Origin: Enterocloster asparagiformis
GTDB taxonomy: Bacteria > Bacillota > Clostridia > Lachnospirales > Lachnospiraceae
DNA: 43,083 nucleotides
Reading direction: 5' to 3'
Assembly: GCA_018380885.1 (NCBI GenBank)
Contig: JAGZSY010000042.1
Coordinates: 1-43,083, forward strand
The translations under genes were made by a program, and so were the position numbers. Below, one piece after another: positions 14,646-23,961 of the stretch. How positions within the stretch are numbered: position 1 is the first letter of the stretch; each line of letters opens with the position of its first letter. The notes below the pieces were generated by a model. That model saw only the letters and a list, made by a program, of their open reading frames with translations. It did not search any database and had not been told where the DNA came from.

Positions 14646-16415
14646 TCACAATACCACCGGAATCAGCTTGTGTTCCAGCACATCCACCAGGCCCTTGTCC
14701 GTCAGCCCCAGCTGGGGCACGGTGGGCAGGGAGATAAAGCTCAGCGCCATAAAGGGGGCAGCCACGTCGCAGCCCAGGCCCGCCGCGGCGCTGTTCAGCT
14801 CGTCCAGCCTGGCCTCCACTTCCTTCGGCCCCTCCTCGCTCATCAGACCGCCGATGGGCAGCTCCATGGAGGCCAGCACCCGGCCGCCGCAGGCCACCGC
14901 CAGGCCGCCGTGGAGGCGCGCCACCTCGTTCACGGCCACGGCCATATCGCCGTCATCCACCCCCGCCACCACGATGTTGTGGTGGTCGTGGGACATGGAG
15001 TAGGCCATGGCTCCCTCTCTCAGGTGGAAGCCCCGCACAAAGCCGGTGCCCACATTTCCGTTCTTCCCGTAGCGCTCCACCACCGACAGCTTCGCCACAT
15101 CCTGCTCAGGGTCCGCCTGCACGGCTCCGTCCGCCACCGGAAGCAGGGCCCGGTCCTCCTCGTTGATGATCTGGCGGTTTACCAGGCGGATCACCCGCAC
15201 CGGCGCAGTAGGGCCGTCCCCGTGACCGCCTGCCGGCACCGCGAAGCTGCCGGCCTCTATGGGCTTTTTAAGCTTGACCGTGTCCTTGATCCAGTCCGGG
15301 TAGATGCGCACGCCGGTTTCCTGCAGCATGGCGCCCTTCGCCGCAGCCGGTTTGCCCTCAAACCACACCTCCTCGGGCTGGATATCCCGGATATCCCTTG
15401 CCAGGATGATGTCCGCCATGCGGCCGGGGGTGATGCTGCCGATCTCCTCCTCCATGCGGAAATGCTTGGCCGCGTGGACCGTCGCCATGCGGATCGCCTC
15501 CATGGGCTCCATACCCAGGGCGATGGAGCGGTTCACATTATAGTTGATATGGCCCTCCCGCCGGATATCGCCGATATGCTTGTCGTCGGTGCAAAACATG
15601 AGGTTTTCCGTGTCTAAGCCGTGCTCCACCACCGCACGCACCAGGCTGTCCACATTCCGCTCCGTGCTTCCCTCCCGGATAAAGACCTTCATCCCCACCC
15701 GCAGGCGCTGGACCATCTCCTCCTCGGTGACGCACTCGTGGTCGTCGGAGATGCCGGAGGAAGCGTAGATATTCAGCTCCTGGCCCAAGCGCCCGATGGC
15801 GTGGCCGTTGGCAGGCTTGCTCCGGTTCAGGGCCGAGCAGATCTTCTCCAGATACTCATCCTCCCTGGACAAAAGAATCTTGGAGGAGTCCATCTCCCCC
15901 AGGCTGACGCTCTCCTTCCACGCCATCAGCGCGTCCACCTCCGCCGCGCCCAGCACCGCTCCGGTGGTCTCCAGGCCCGGAGCCGTGGGCACCCGGGAGG
16001 ATACCTCGATCAGCATACGGCAGGGCAGCCGCTCCAGGGATTTTAACATTTCCTTCAGCCCTGCTTCCCCCGCCACGTTGGCAATCTCCATCAGGTCCGC
16101 CATCAGGGTGGTGGTTCCCTTGGGCACCACCACGTCTGCCAGCGCCTCCGGCGACAGCATGGTGGACTCAAAATGCATATGGGAATCGATCATACCCGGA
16201 ATGGCGTACATTCCGCCGCAATCCTTCACCTGCCTGGCCTCCAAACAGATGCCCGGCTCAATAGAGACGATGCGCTTTCCCTTTATATAGATGTCCGTGG
16301 GATAGATTTCCCGGGAGTACACATTCACCAGCCGCACATTGGCCAGCTTCCAGTCGCAGGCCGCCTCGCCCTTGCCGCAGGCGATCAGCTCCTTTAATTC
16401 CTCTAATGTCCTCAT
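14646..16415 (-). CDS. Adenine deaminase-family amidohydrolase (divergent)
   Basis: The protein has 589 aa from the ATG at 16415 (AAGGAG upstream), the family's usual length. The amidohydrolase domain has the metal-binding HxH in MIDSHMHFEST, NGHAIGRLG, SDDHECVTEEE, IREGSTERN and FCTDDKHIGDI. The C-terminal adenine deaminase domain has MSHDHHNIVVAGVDDGDMAVAVNEV and the closing SLPTVPQLGLTDKGLVDV. Adenine deaminase converts adenine to hypoxanthine and ammonia, which would feed the hydroxylase nearby. Oddity: where E. coli Ade has DPHEI, this protein reads DLMEI, losing a His and a Pro, so activity or substrate may differ. Third gene of the J-TPR/Hsp70 operon, 35 bases after the Hsp70 stop. I withhold a gene symbol because of the divergence. 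Confidence 0.85.
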   Translation of the reverse strand: MRTLEELKELIACGKGEAACDWKLANVRLVNVYSREIYPTDIYIKGKRIVSIEPGICLEARQVKDCGGMYAIPGMIDSHMHFESTMLSPEALADVVVPKGTTTLMADLMEIANVAGEAGLKEMLKSLERLPCRMLIEVSSRVPTAPGLETTGAVLGAAEVDALMAWKESVSLGEMDSSKILLSREDEYLEKICSALNRSKPANGHAIGRLGQELNIYASSGISDDHECVTEEEMVQRLRVGMKVFIREGSTERNVDSLVRAVVEHGLDTENLMFCTDDKHIGDIRREGHINYNVNRSIALGMEPMEAIRMATVHAAKHFRMEEEIGSITPGRMADIILARDIRDIQPEEVWFEGKPAAAKGAMLQETGVRIYPDWIKDTVKLKKPIEAGSFAVPAGGHGDGPTAPVRVIRLVNRQIINEEDRALLPVADGAVQADPEQDVAKLSVVERYGKNGNVGTGFVRGFHLREGAMAYSMSHDHHNIVVAGVDDGDMAVAVNEVARLHGGLAVACGGRVLASMELPIGGLMSEEGPKEVEARLDELNSAAAGLGCDVAAPFMALSFISLPTVPQLGLTDKGLVDVLEHKLIPVVL

Positions 16416-16450
16416 TTTCCTAGCTCTCCTTCTCTCTGACGATTTCACGC

Positions 16451-18136
16451 TCACCGGCCGGCTCTGGAGAGACATTCCCTCAGCCTGCGGCCCGCCTCCA
16501 AAATCTGATCGCGGTCGCGGCCATCCAGCGCGGCCTCAAAGGCCCGCATACGCTGCTCGATCCGCTCCCGCAGCTCCCCGGTGCTCTCCTCGTAGCACTG
16601 TTCCCCCTGCAACAGCAGCAGGCGGTTCTCCTCCTGGTCCCTGGGCGGGATTTTCAGGTAGGAGAATTCCTCCATCCGGTCGCGTATCTCCTCGTCCGTC
16701 ATGGTATTGTACTTGCCCTTGATGATCTGTTTTTTTATCTTCCCGGTGGAGAGCACCTTCACCTCCACCTCCAGGATGGAGTTGATATCGTAGGTGTAGG
16801 TCACCTCCACCGCCTCCTTGCCGGCCCGGTTTTTCGGCACCTGAATCTCCAGGCCTCCCAGCAGCAGGTTGTTGGCCGTCAGGCGGCTCTCGCCCTGATA
16901 CACGCTGATGCGGATCCGGTCCTGGTTGTTGTATACCGTGTAAAAGCGCTCTGTTCTGCTGGCCGGGATAACCGTGTTGCGCTCGATGATCGGGCAGAAA
17001 TGCCCGGGCTCATAGACGCCTTCCCGCCGTTCCATCACCACCTCGATGCCCAGTGTAAACGCGCACACATCGGTGAGAATCATCTCCCTGACTTCCTTCT
17101 CCCGGCTCTTCATTGCGCCCTGGATGGCAGCGCCCAGGGCAACCACCTCGTCCGGGTGAACGGACACATCGGGGAATTTGTGGAACAGCTTCACCACAAA
17201 GTCGCGCACCACCGGCATCCGCGTGGCTCCGCCCACCAGCACCACCTCGTCGATATCCGACAATTTCACATGGGCGTCGGAGATGCTTCTCTGGAGCGGC
17301 TTCTGTATGCGCTCCAGCAGCGGCCGGCACAGCTCCCCATACTCCTTCAGGCTCAGGCTCAGGCGCTTCTCCTCCCCGCCCACCCGGCAGCACATCTCCA
17401 CCGGATCCTCACGTCCGAACCGCTTTTTGCAGCTCTCCGCAGCCTCGTGGACAGCGGCAAGGGTTTTCCGGTCCAGTTTTTCCTCGTCGAGCTCATTGCG
17501 CTGAAAAAACTCTTTTTCCAGCACCCTGGTAAAATTCTCCCCGCCCAGGTAGTTGTCCCCGGCCACGGCCCTGACCTCCAGAATGGGCCCGGCCAGCTCC
17601 AGAATGGACACGTCAAAGGTTCCGCCGCCTAAGTCGAATACCAGGAAACGCGTGTTGCACCGCTTCTCGTAGAGCCCGTAGGCAATGGCCGCCGCCGTCG
17701 GCTCGCTGATAATCCGCTCCACCTTCAGGCCCGCCAGCTCCCCCGCCGCCTTGGTGGCCCTTCTGCGCTTGTCGTCAAAGTAGGCGGGAACGCTGATGAC
17801 CGCCTCGGTCACCGGTTCCCCCAGAAAGCTCTCCGCATCCTCCTTTAAAGACCTAAGCACCATGGCGGACAAATCCTCCGCCCGGAATTTATGTCCGCCC
17901 AGATCGTACTGCCGCTCGCTGCCCATAAACCGCTTAAAGACCTCCGCCGTCTGCTCCGGGTGCAGCAGGCCGTACTCCCTGGCGGTCTCGCCCACCAGAA
18001 TCTGCGCTTTTTCGTCCACCGCCACCACCGACGGCGTCAGGTTTTTCATCAAACGGTTGGGAATCATCACCGCTTTGCCGTCCTTAAAGCAGGCCGCCAG
18101 GCTGTTGGTGGTTCCCAGATCAATTCCGATTATCAT
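16451..18136 (-). CDS. HscC-like Hsp70 chaperone (561 aa)
   Basis: An Hsp70 with a complete nucleotide-binding domain: GIDLGTTNS (residues 4-12), [51 protein letters not shown] (168-177) and [14 protein letters not shown]. The interdomain region reads [12 protein letters not shown] in place of DnaK's DVTPLSLGIE, as in the HscC branch. The substrate-binding domain is present but the C-terminal lid is short, giving 561 aa against about 610-640 for DnaK. HscC proteins work with dedicated J-domain partners; here the partner candidate is the overlapping upstream gene (ATGA). It is not the housekeeping DnaK, since GrpE, DnaJ and HrcA are absent. The client is unknown; operon membership points to purine metabolism. 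Confidence 0.93.
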   Translation of the reverse strand: MIIGIDLGTTNSLAACFKDGKAVMIPNRLMKNLTPSVVAVDEKAQILVGETAREYGLLHPEQTAEVFKRFMGSERQYDLGGHKFRAEDLSAMVLRSLKEDAESFLGEPVTEAVISVPAYFDDKRRRATKAAGELAGLKVERIISEPTAAAIAYGLYEKRCNTRFLVFDLGGGTFDVSILELAGPILEVRAVAGDNYLGGENFTRVLEKEFFQRNELDEEKLDRKTLAAVHEAAESCKKRFGREDPVEMCCRVGGEEKRLSLSLKEYGELCRPLLERIQKPLQRSISDAHVKLSDIDEVVLVGGATRMPVVRDFVVKLFHKFPDVSVHPDEVVALGAAIQGAMKSREKEVREMILTDVCAFTLGIEVVMERREGVYEPGHFCPIIERNTVIPASRTERFYTVYNNQDRIRISVYQGESRLTANNLLLGGLEIQVPKNRAGKEAVEVTYTYDINSILEVEVKVLSTGKIKKQIIKGKYNTMTDEEIRDRMEEFSYLKIPPRDQEENRLLLLQGEQCYEESTGELRERIEQRMRAFEAALDGRDRDQILEAGRRLRECLSRAGR

Positions 18137-21100
18137 GCTTCACTGCTCTCCTTCATCAGCATTTCTCTGGCCGTGCAGGCGTCCTTGTTGATTCCCATCC
18201 AGATCACCCGGTTGGCCTGCTCAAAGGCGGCCAGGGCCGTCTCACGCTGCCCGTCCATCATGGCCAAAAGGCCCTTGGCCTCCCACAGCTCCGTGCAGCC
18301 GTCCTCATCGCACCACCAGCACATTCCCCGCCCCTGCTCCATCAGACGCACGTACTCCCGGGCCCGGTCGCCCCGGCCGGTATAGTAAGCCCAGCAGAAC
18401 AGGTTGTAGAGTATCTGTCTGGATTCCGTGCTGTCCCTGGTCATCAGCTCCTCCACAGGCAGCCCCAGGTCGGAGCACTCGTCGTAATCCGACTCCAGGC
18501 GTTTCCGGTACAGGTCCCCGAACCGGCAGGCCTCCCCGGCGTTCCCCAGCCAATGGTGGGTTTCCATGATCTGGCGGACCAGGCTGCGGTAATAACCGTA
18601 CTTTTCTACCCTGCCGGCCAGCTCCCAGGCCCTGTTTAAAAAGTCGAGGGCAGCGGCAAAGTCTCCCAGACGGCAGTACGCCTCCCCCACGTTCTGGCAG
18701 GCCAAAGCCCTGCCCTCGGGCTCTCCCGTCTGGTCGTCAAAGGCTTCCTGCGCCAGCTTGGCGGCCTGCCGGCATTTCTCCCAAATTCCCGGTCCGGGGT
18801 CCGCCTGGAACCGGAGCCAGATATCTAAAATCTCATCGATGCGGTCCGCCTCCCGCTCCCAATCGTCGCAGCAGCGGCGTTCCAGATCCGAGCTGCCGTA
18901 GCGGCGGGCAATCCACTCCAGGGCGCGGTCAAAATGACCGGCCGAGGCCTCCAGCTGCATCAGGCTCTCCAGGCATTTTTCCCGGGCATCCTTTTCCTGC
19001 TTGCCCTCCAGCGCCTTCTCCAGGTAGGCGGCTCCCCGATCCAGCTGCCCCATGCGCAGGAAACACTGGAATATCCGCTTATAGCAGTCCTCGTCGTCCG
19101 CGCCGAACCTGTCCTGCGCGGTCAGGCTCTTCTCGCAGCTCTCAATGGCCTCCTCGTAGCGCCCCATGGCCCGCAGTATTCTTCCCTGCAGCAACAGCAT
19201 ATCGCTGTCGCCGTCCAGCTCCACGCCCTGTTCCACTTCCTTTAACGCCTTGTCGAACTCCTTCATCCGCAGGTAAATATCCGCCCGCCTGCGGCAGCTC
19301 TCCGCCGACGCTCCAAATTTCTCGTCGTAAAGGTTGGTGTAGTACAGAGCTTTCTGCGCGTACTCCGGCTGGCTGGTGCGGCGGTATTTCTGCTTGTACA
19401 GAAGGCCCAGACGCCAGTAGCAGCTGGAATACTCCGGATTATTCTCCAGGGCCTTCTGGTAGTAGTCCACGGCTTTATTCCACTGCCGGAAGCGCTCGTG
19501 GCACCTGGCAATGTAGAAATACAGGCGGTCGTAATCCATCCCCCGCTTTTCGCAGATTTTCAAGTGCAGATACGCCTGCCTGGGCCTTCCTCCGTGCTCA
19601 ATCCAGTATCTGCCCAGAGCGTATCTGGCGGACAGGGTGTCGTTTAAGCGCAGGGAAATCTCCGCATAACGGCAGTCCAGTCCCAGTTTTTTCCGTTTAT
19701 TGTGCTTGTTTCCGCTGTCGTTTAAAAAGGAGCGCTTGAGATATGCCTGGGCCAGCAGCTCCCTGGGAGCTTTTTTCTCCTCCAGCAGCCGGATCACCTG
19801 GGCCGCATAGCGGTCCGTCCTGCTCCAGTCCTCCCCGTTCTCCGCCAGCTGGTCCAGCACGCCGATTTTCTCCACCAAAAGCTGGTCGCTCTCCACCCCC
19901 GCCTGCTCGGCCTGGCGGATGATTCCCAGGGCGTCGTCGTACTGTCCGCAGCGCTTGAATACCCGGAAGGCGCGCAGATAGATTTCCTGGTGGCCGTCGT
20001 AAAGCCCCTTCATCCGGTAGAATAAGTCCACCACCTCCTGGTCACGCCCCAGCTCCTCGCACAGCTCCTGCAAATAATAGTAAGCCCAGTAAGCCCCTGG
20101 GTCCATCTCAATGACTTTACGGCACTGCTCGGCCGCGGCCTCGTACTCCAGCCTGTCCCTCAGGACCATCACCCGGTGAATCCGGTAGTCCGTGTCCTCC
20201 GGCTCCAGCTCCACGGCGCGGTCGTATGCGGCCAGAGCCCGACCGGACAGCTCCCCGGCCTTCTCGTCGCTCCACCCGCCAGCCCGCCGCTCCTGATAGT
20301 AGATGTCCCGCCAGAGCCTTCCCTCCATGTAAAAGCTTCGGGCCAGGCTGGCGGACTCCTGGCGCCCCTCCTGTTCAAGGCAGCGGCGCCAGCCCGCCAC
20401 CTCCTCCATGGCTTCCCGGTACAAATTCTCCCCGCGGTCCATCAGGGCCATCTGCTCATGGAAATCCGCCGTGTCCTGCCGGTACTCCGGATGGCTTTCA
20501 AAGAACCTCCGGCCCTCCTCTGTCCGTTCCCCGTGGACAAAACACCTGGCCAGCAGCAGCGCTTGTTCCGAAGTGAGGCGGTCCGCCCCGGAGTAGCGCT
20601 CAATCAGCTCCCCGTCCGCCCGGCTCATCAGTTCCCGGACCGCATCCGTGCTCCGCAGGTCCTCTGCCATCTGGGCCAGCTCCCTGGCCTTCTCCCAGCT
20701 GTCCCGGTCCGCCTCCAGCCTGGCCATGTTCAACAGCGCGGTGTATGTGCCGGGAATCGTCTGCTGCTCCCGTTTCAGGTAATCCACATAGAGCTGTCCG
20801 GCTTCATCACGGCAGCCGCATCTCATGAGAATGGAGGCGCCGCTCATATAAACCCGCTCGTCCTCCTGATTCTCCCGGACCAGGGACCGGGCCAGCCCGG
20901 CAGCCGCCTCCCTTTCCCCGGTGCTGCACAGATACTCGGCCTGCTCCAGACTGTACCAGGGATGGCCGATGCTAAACTTTTCCAGCTCCCCCAGAATCTC
21001 TCCCCGCTCTTGCATCTGCTCCGGGGTATTGTCCGGCTCCCGGTTGGTCAGGTCGAAAAAAATACGCAGAAAGCCGTCGTAATCGGCCTGTGGTTCCCCG

Positions 21101-21642
21101 GTAAGTTTTTCCATGGGAAACTCTCCGGCATCGCTCTCCCGAATCCTGCGCACCATATAATCCACAAAGCCCTCCGGCAGATGCTCCTTGAACTCCTCCT
21201 CATCCGCCTCGATGGAAAATGCTTTACCCAATATTTTCCATATTCGTCCAGGCAGCCGGAAATGCTCGGCCAGATATGAGAACATCCCCCACTTGGCCTG
21301 CTCCCCGCTGTCCAGAGACAGGAGCACCGGCTCCCGCATCAGGCTGTCCCACTCCGCTTCGTCCAGACGCCGGGGAAGGGTTTCGTAAATATCCGCCAGG
21401 CGCTTTAAAAACTCCGCCTCCGGGCCGCTCTCCTCCAGCCACCTGGCGCTGCTGACTTCCTCCCCGTCCGGTGTCTGGGCGTATTCCAGGGCCGCCTCAT
21501 AGGCTGCGCGCAGCCGTTTAAATCCCTCCGGGTCGTCCTCCGGATTGACGGACGCCAAAATCCTGCGGTAAGCCGCCCGGATCGCCTCCTGGTCGCGGGT
21601 AGCATCGATTTCCAGAATTGCAAATATTTCCTCAACGTTCAC
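18133..21642 (-). CDS. Large J-like/TPR protein partnered with Hsp70 (1169 aa)
   Basis: The start is the GTG at 21642, with GGAGGAG just before; the frame is open upstream but has no site. Residues 2-55 resemble a J domain (helix [12 protein letters not shown], helix [24 protein letters not shown]), but the HPD tripeptide reads Asn33-Pro34-Glu35. HPD is normally needed to stimulate Hsp70 ATPase. From about residue 270 to the end the protein is almost all helical tetratricopeptide-like repeats (for example [41 protein letters not shown]). No membrane segment or signal peptide is seen, so it is cytoplasmic. It overlaps the Hsp70 start by 4 bases. E. coli has a smaller analogue pair (DjlB/DjlC with HscC). 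The likely role is client selection by the repeat superhelix; this is inference. Confidence 0.9.
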   Translation of the reverse strand: MNVEEIFAILEIDATRDQEAIRAAYRRILASVNPEDDPEGFKRLRAAYEAALEYAQTPDGEEVSSARWLEESGPEAEFLKRLADIYETLPRRLDEAEWDSLMREPVLLSLDSGEQAKWGMFSYLAEHFRLPGRIWKILGKAFSIEADEEEFKEHLPEGFVDYMVRRIRESDAGEFPMEKLTGEPQADYDGFLRIFFDLTNREPDNTPEQMQERGEILGELEKFSIGHPWYSLEQAEYLCSTGEREAAAGLARSLVRENQEDERVYMSGASILMRCGCRDEAGQLYVDYLKREQQTIPGTYTALLNMARLEADRDSWEKARELAQMAEDLRSTDAVRELMSRADGELIERYSGADRLTSEQALLLARCFVHGERTEEGRRFFESHPEYRQDTADFHEQMALMDRGENLYREAMEEVAGWRRCLEQEGRQESASLARSFYMEGRLWRDIYYQERRAGGWSDEKAGELSGRALAAYDRAVELEPEDTDYRIHRVMVLRDRLEYEAAAEQCRKVIEMDPGAYWAYYYLQELCEELGRDQEVVDLFYRMKGLYDGHQEIYLRAFRVFKRCGQYDDALGIIRQAEQAGVESDQLLVEKIGVLDQLAENGEDWSRTDRYAAQVIRLLEEKKAPRELLAQAYLKRSFLNDSGNKHNKRKKLGLDCRYAEISLRLNDTLSARYALGRYWIEHGGRPRQAYLHLKICEKRGMDYDRLYFYIARCHERFRQWNKAVDYYQKALENNPEYSSCYWRLGLLYKQKYRRTSQPEYAQKALYYTNLYDEKFGASAESCRRRADIYLRMKEFDKALKEVEQGVELDGDSDMLLLQGRILRAMGRYEEAIESCEKSLTAQDRFGADDEDCYKRIFQCFLRMGQLDRGAAYLEKALEGKQEKDAREKCLESLMQLEASAGHFDRALEWIARRYGSSDLERRCCDDWEREADRIDEILDIWLRFQADPGPGIWEKCRQAAKLAQEAFDDQTGEPEGRALACQNVGEAYCRLGDFAAALDFLNRAWELAGRVEKYGYYRSLVRQIMETHHWLGNAGEACRFGDLYRKRLESDYDECSDLGLPVEELMTRDSTESRQILYNLFCWAYYTGRGDRAREYVRLMEQGRGMCWWCDEDGCTELWEAKGLLAMMDGQRETALAAFEQANRVIWMGINKDACTAREMLMKESSEA

Positions 21643-21793
21643 AGTGCTCCTCCTCTGATCCGTATTAGGCCGCTTTCCGCCGGCCCGGCCGGCCGCAGTC
21701 CCTCTGTCCCCTGCGCCGGCCTGACATCTCCCGAACAACGCGCCCTCATCCGGGCTGCTCGTCATGAATTTGTGCCCGGTCCATTTTACTCAA

Positions 21794-21835
21794 ATTGGTA
21801 ATACCTATTGTATCATATCTTATAAAAAATGTCTC
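21794..21835 (-). promoter_or_regulatory. Promoter and GntR operator of the J-TPR/Hsp70/deaminase operon
   Basis: On the minus strand GAGACA (21830-21835) is followed after 17 bases by TACAAT (21807-21812). The operator ATTGGTAATACCTAT (21794-21808, plus strand) matches GntR site B at 14 of 15 bases and covers the predicted start site. The leader to the GTG start would be about 160 bases. Confidence 0.7.
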
Positions 21836-21948
21836 CCCCGGATTTGATATTCGCCACATTCATTTCCCCGCGGCGCCCCTGTCCGGAGGCCCTTTCACTG
21901 CGCCACCTCCGGAGGACCCTTCAGATTTGGGTCCCCTCGTCCGCAACG

Positions 21949-21977
21949 CAAAAAAGCACCCCCGAAAAGGTGCTTTT
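21949..21977 (-). terminator. Terminator of the MFS/PHP/ROK operon
   Basis: AAAAGCACC (21952-21960) pairs with GGTGCTTTT (21969-21977); on the minus strand a run of six T residues follows the stem. It lies 36 bases after the ROK stop codon. Confidence 0.8.
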
Positions 21978-22012
21978 AAACGGCAACTGCCCTGTGTTCT
22001 GAAATATTCTTC

Positions 22013-22999
22013 TCAGTAGCCCCTGATCCGCTCCAGCCCCATGCGCAGAATCCCGGCCTCGAAATCAGGCCGGATATCCCTGCAGAACTCCAGCTCTGGC
22101 ATCATGATCCGCCCCAGCGCCGGGCCCAGGGCCTCCTGAAGCATGTCCGGCAGACCGTTTTCCTCCACGTCCCCGTAGATCACCAGCCGGTGGGGATTGT
22201 ACATCAGGATGCACACCTGGGCCACCCGCGCGGCGTTTACCTGACGCTGGGCCGTCTCCATGGGCTGTCTCCAGTTCACACCCAGAGGGAGGGCCTCCAC
22301 CTCCCCCACCATCCCGTCCCGGCCGCACATCAGGCTGCCGTTAATCCACACGCCCACGCCGGGGCCGTATTTTCTGGGAACATAGATGCCCACCGCAATC
22401 TCCCCATCCGGCACCTGATTCCGCGCGCAGTATCCGGCCACCGCTGCGTTGACATCATTCTGCACAAAGGCCCCAATCCCGAAAGCCTGCCGCACATGGC
22501 CGCAGATATCCGCTCCGGCCAGGCCCTCATAATCGCTGGTCACCAGGCGGCCGTCCACCGCCTCGCCCGGGATTCCGAAGCCCACGGCTGCGATGGCGGG
22601 GTAAGCTGCCAGGAAAGAGGCGATCTCGGAGTCAAAGCTGTCAAGCCCCGGCTGCGCAAGCCGCAGCTCCCTGGTCTCCACCACGTCCCCCCAGAGGTCG
22701 CAGGCGGACAGAACCGCCGTGTCCTGCCCGTCCTTCTCGTACATGCACACGGACAGGGCCATCCGGGCCCTCTCCTCATAGCGGTAAATTGCGGCCGGCC
22801 GGCCGTGCTCGGGCCGGAACATGCCTTCCCGGCGGATTTCCCCGCGCTCCTCCAGGGCTTGCAGGAGCGATTGAAGCGCCACCACGCTGAGGCCGGACGC
22901 CCTGGCCAGCTCGGCCTTGGTGCTGCTGCGGCGCTCATTGAGCAGGCGTCGGACGGTCTTTAGGTTCTGTTCCCGGATGGGATTGATCCCCCTCTCCAT
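22013..22999 (-). CDS. ROK-family transcriptional repressor
   Basis: The protein has 328 aa. The N-terminal helix-turn-helix (NLKTVRRLLNERRSSTKAELARASGLSVVALQSLLQALEERGEI) marks it as a ROK regulator rather than a ROK sugar kinase. The C-terminal ROK domain has the GFGIPGEAVDG and FVQNDVNAAVAGYCARN segments. The cysteine-rich zinc motif (CxCGxxGCxE) of many ROK proteins is missing. The ATG overlaps the PHP gene stop (TGATG). The best candidate target is its own operon, where a 14-bp inverted repeat overlaps the promoter (25202-25252). The inducer is probably the MFS substrate, which is unknown. Confidence 0.88.
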   Translation of the reverse strand: MERGINPIREQNLKTVRRLLNERRSSTKAELARASGLSVVALQSLLQALEERGEIRREGMFRPEHGRPAAIYRYEERARMALSVCMYEKDGQDTAVLSACDLWGDVVETRELRLAQPGLDSFDSEIASFLAAYPAIAAVGFGIPGEAVDGRLVTSDYEGLAGADICGHVRQAFGIGAFVQNDVNAAVAGYCARNQVPDGEIAVGIYVPRKYGPGVGVWINGSLMCGRDGMVGEVEALPLGVNWRQPMETAQRQVNAARVAQVCILMYNPHRLVIYGDVEENGLPDMLQEALGPALGRIMMPELEFCRDIRPDFEAGILRMGLERIRGY

Positions 23000-23910
23000 C
23001 AGCGCGCCCCGCCCCGGCCGCCAAAAATACCCGCCGCTTCCGCCGCAGCGATCACGGCCCTCTCCTGCTCCGGACCGCAGCCGGTATCCCCGGGCATGAG
23101 GCCTGGTTTGGATTTTCCGTGAAAATCGCTGCCCGCCGTGGCCGCAATGTCCAGACGCCGGGCCAGGTCGGCGTAGTAGGCGCGCTGTTCAGCCGAATGA
23201 TAGCTGGAAAATACTTCCAACCCGCTGACGCCGCAGCCCACCATGTGTAAGATGGCCTCCTCATTTCTGCCCACCGTGGCCCCGGGATGGGCGATCACCG
23301 TCACCCCGCCCATATCCAGCATGGCTTTGTTCAGCTCCTCAAAGCTGCGGTATCTCACCTCCAAATAAGCCGGTTTTCCCTGGGAGGCGAAATCCCAGTA
23401 AAAGTTCACGTAGGGGTTGTCGCTGCGCTCCCCGCCCGGCCGGTACGGTCTCAAAAGCTCACAGCCCTGGTTGGCCGGCTCGTTTAAGGCCTCCCTGGCG
23501 ATGTCCTCCGCCACGGCCAGTCCGTAGGGATTGGAGGCGCATACCCGGCTGTCGTCGAATTTCAGGCCCATCTGATGGAAAATCTCCATCCTCCGCCCGG
23601 AGCACCTCCGCTCCTGATCCAGAATCTCCTCCTCGATCTGCGCGAATATGGGCGCGTTCTCGTCGATGTTGTAGGCCAGGAGATGGAGGTTGCGGCTGCC
23701 CAGGCAGCAGTCCAGCTCCACGCCCTTTGCCATGAGAAGCCCCAGCTTCTCCGCCTGGGCACAGGCGCGGGCCACGCCGCGGACAGAGTTGTGATCCGTC
23801 AGCGCAACCGCCTGAAGCCCCCGCTGCGCCGCCAGCACAATCACCTGCTCCGGCTCCAGCTCCCCGTCAGTGCTGATGATGGAATGCATGTGAAGATCGA
23901 TCATTGCCAT
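22999..23910 (-). CDS. PHP-domain metal-dependent phosphoesterase-like protein
   Basis: The protein has 303 aa. The PHP motifs are in order: DLHMHSIIST near the N-terminus, ALTDHNSVRG, the metal-binding KGVELDC, VIAHPGATVG and the C-terminal AATAGSDFHG. These are the residues expected to hold the metal ions. This subgroup includes the YciV/RNase AM type enzymes that cleave nucleoside 3',5'-bisphosphates and short RNA, but a sugar-phosphate substrate is equally possible in an operon with a transporter and a ROK regulator. The start has GAGAGG upstream; a second ATG two codons on is also possible. Cytoplasmic. Confidence 0.85.
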   Translation of the reverse strand: MAMIDLHMHSIISTDGELEPEQVIVLAAQRGLQAVALTDHNSVRGVARACAQAEKLGLLMAKGVELDCCLGSRNLHLLAYNIDENAPIFAQIEEEILDQERRCSGRRMEIFHQMGLKFDDSRVCASNPYGLAVAEDIAREALNEPANQGCELLRPYRPGGERSDNPYVNFYWDFASQGKPAYLEVRYRSFEELNKAMLDMGGVTVIAHPGATVGRNEEAILHMVGCGVSGLEVFSSYHSAEQRAYYADLARRLDIAATAGSDFHGKSKPGLMPGDTGCGPEQERAVIAAAEAAGIFGGRGGAR

Positions 23911-23961
23911 GTTTACCTCTCTTTCCTATGATGGTTTATAAGCGATATAGCTCTCAAGCAG

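Larger units (their letters stand above)
21643..22012. other. 370-bp gap between the J-TPR operon and the ROK gene
   Basis: It holds the J-TPR promoter and operator (21794-21835), the ROK terminator (21949-21977), a perfect 6-bp hairpin GGACCC/GGGTCC (21914-21934) and an 8-bp inverted repeat TCCGGAGG / CCTCCGGA around 21883-21913. I see no coding region with a ribosome site and no riboswitch or T-box consensus. Confidence 0.6.

Noticed and set aside
20176..21279. Plus-strand open frame of 367 codons opposite the J-TPR gene
   Set aside because: The composition is that of antisense GC-rich coding DNA, and the J-TPR gene on the other strand has clear repeats and an operon context.
21860..21935. 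Possible T-box or attenuator in the hairpin-rich gap
   Set aside because: No T-box consensus is found, and no gene follows on the strand where the hairpins would act before 21642 without passing the J-TPR promoter.
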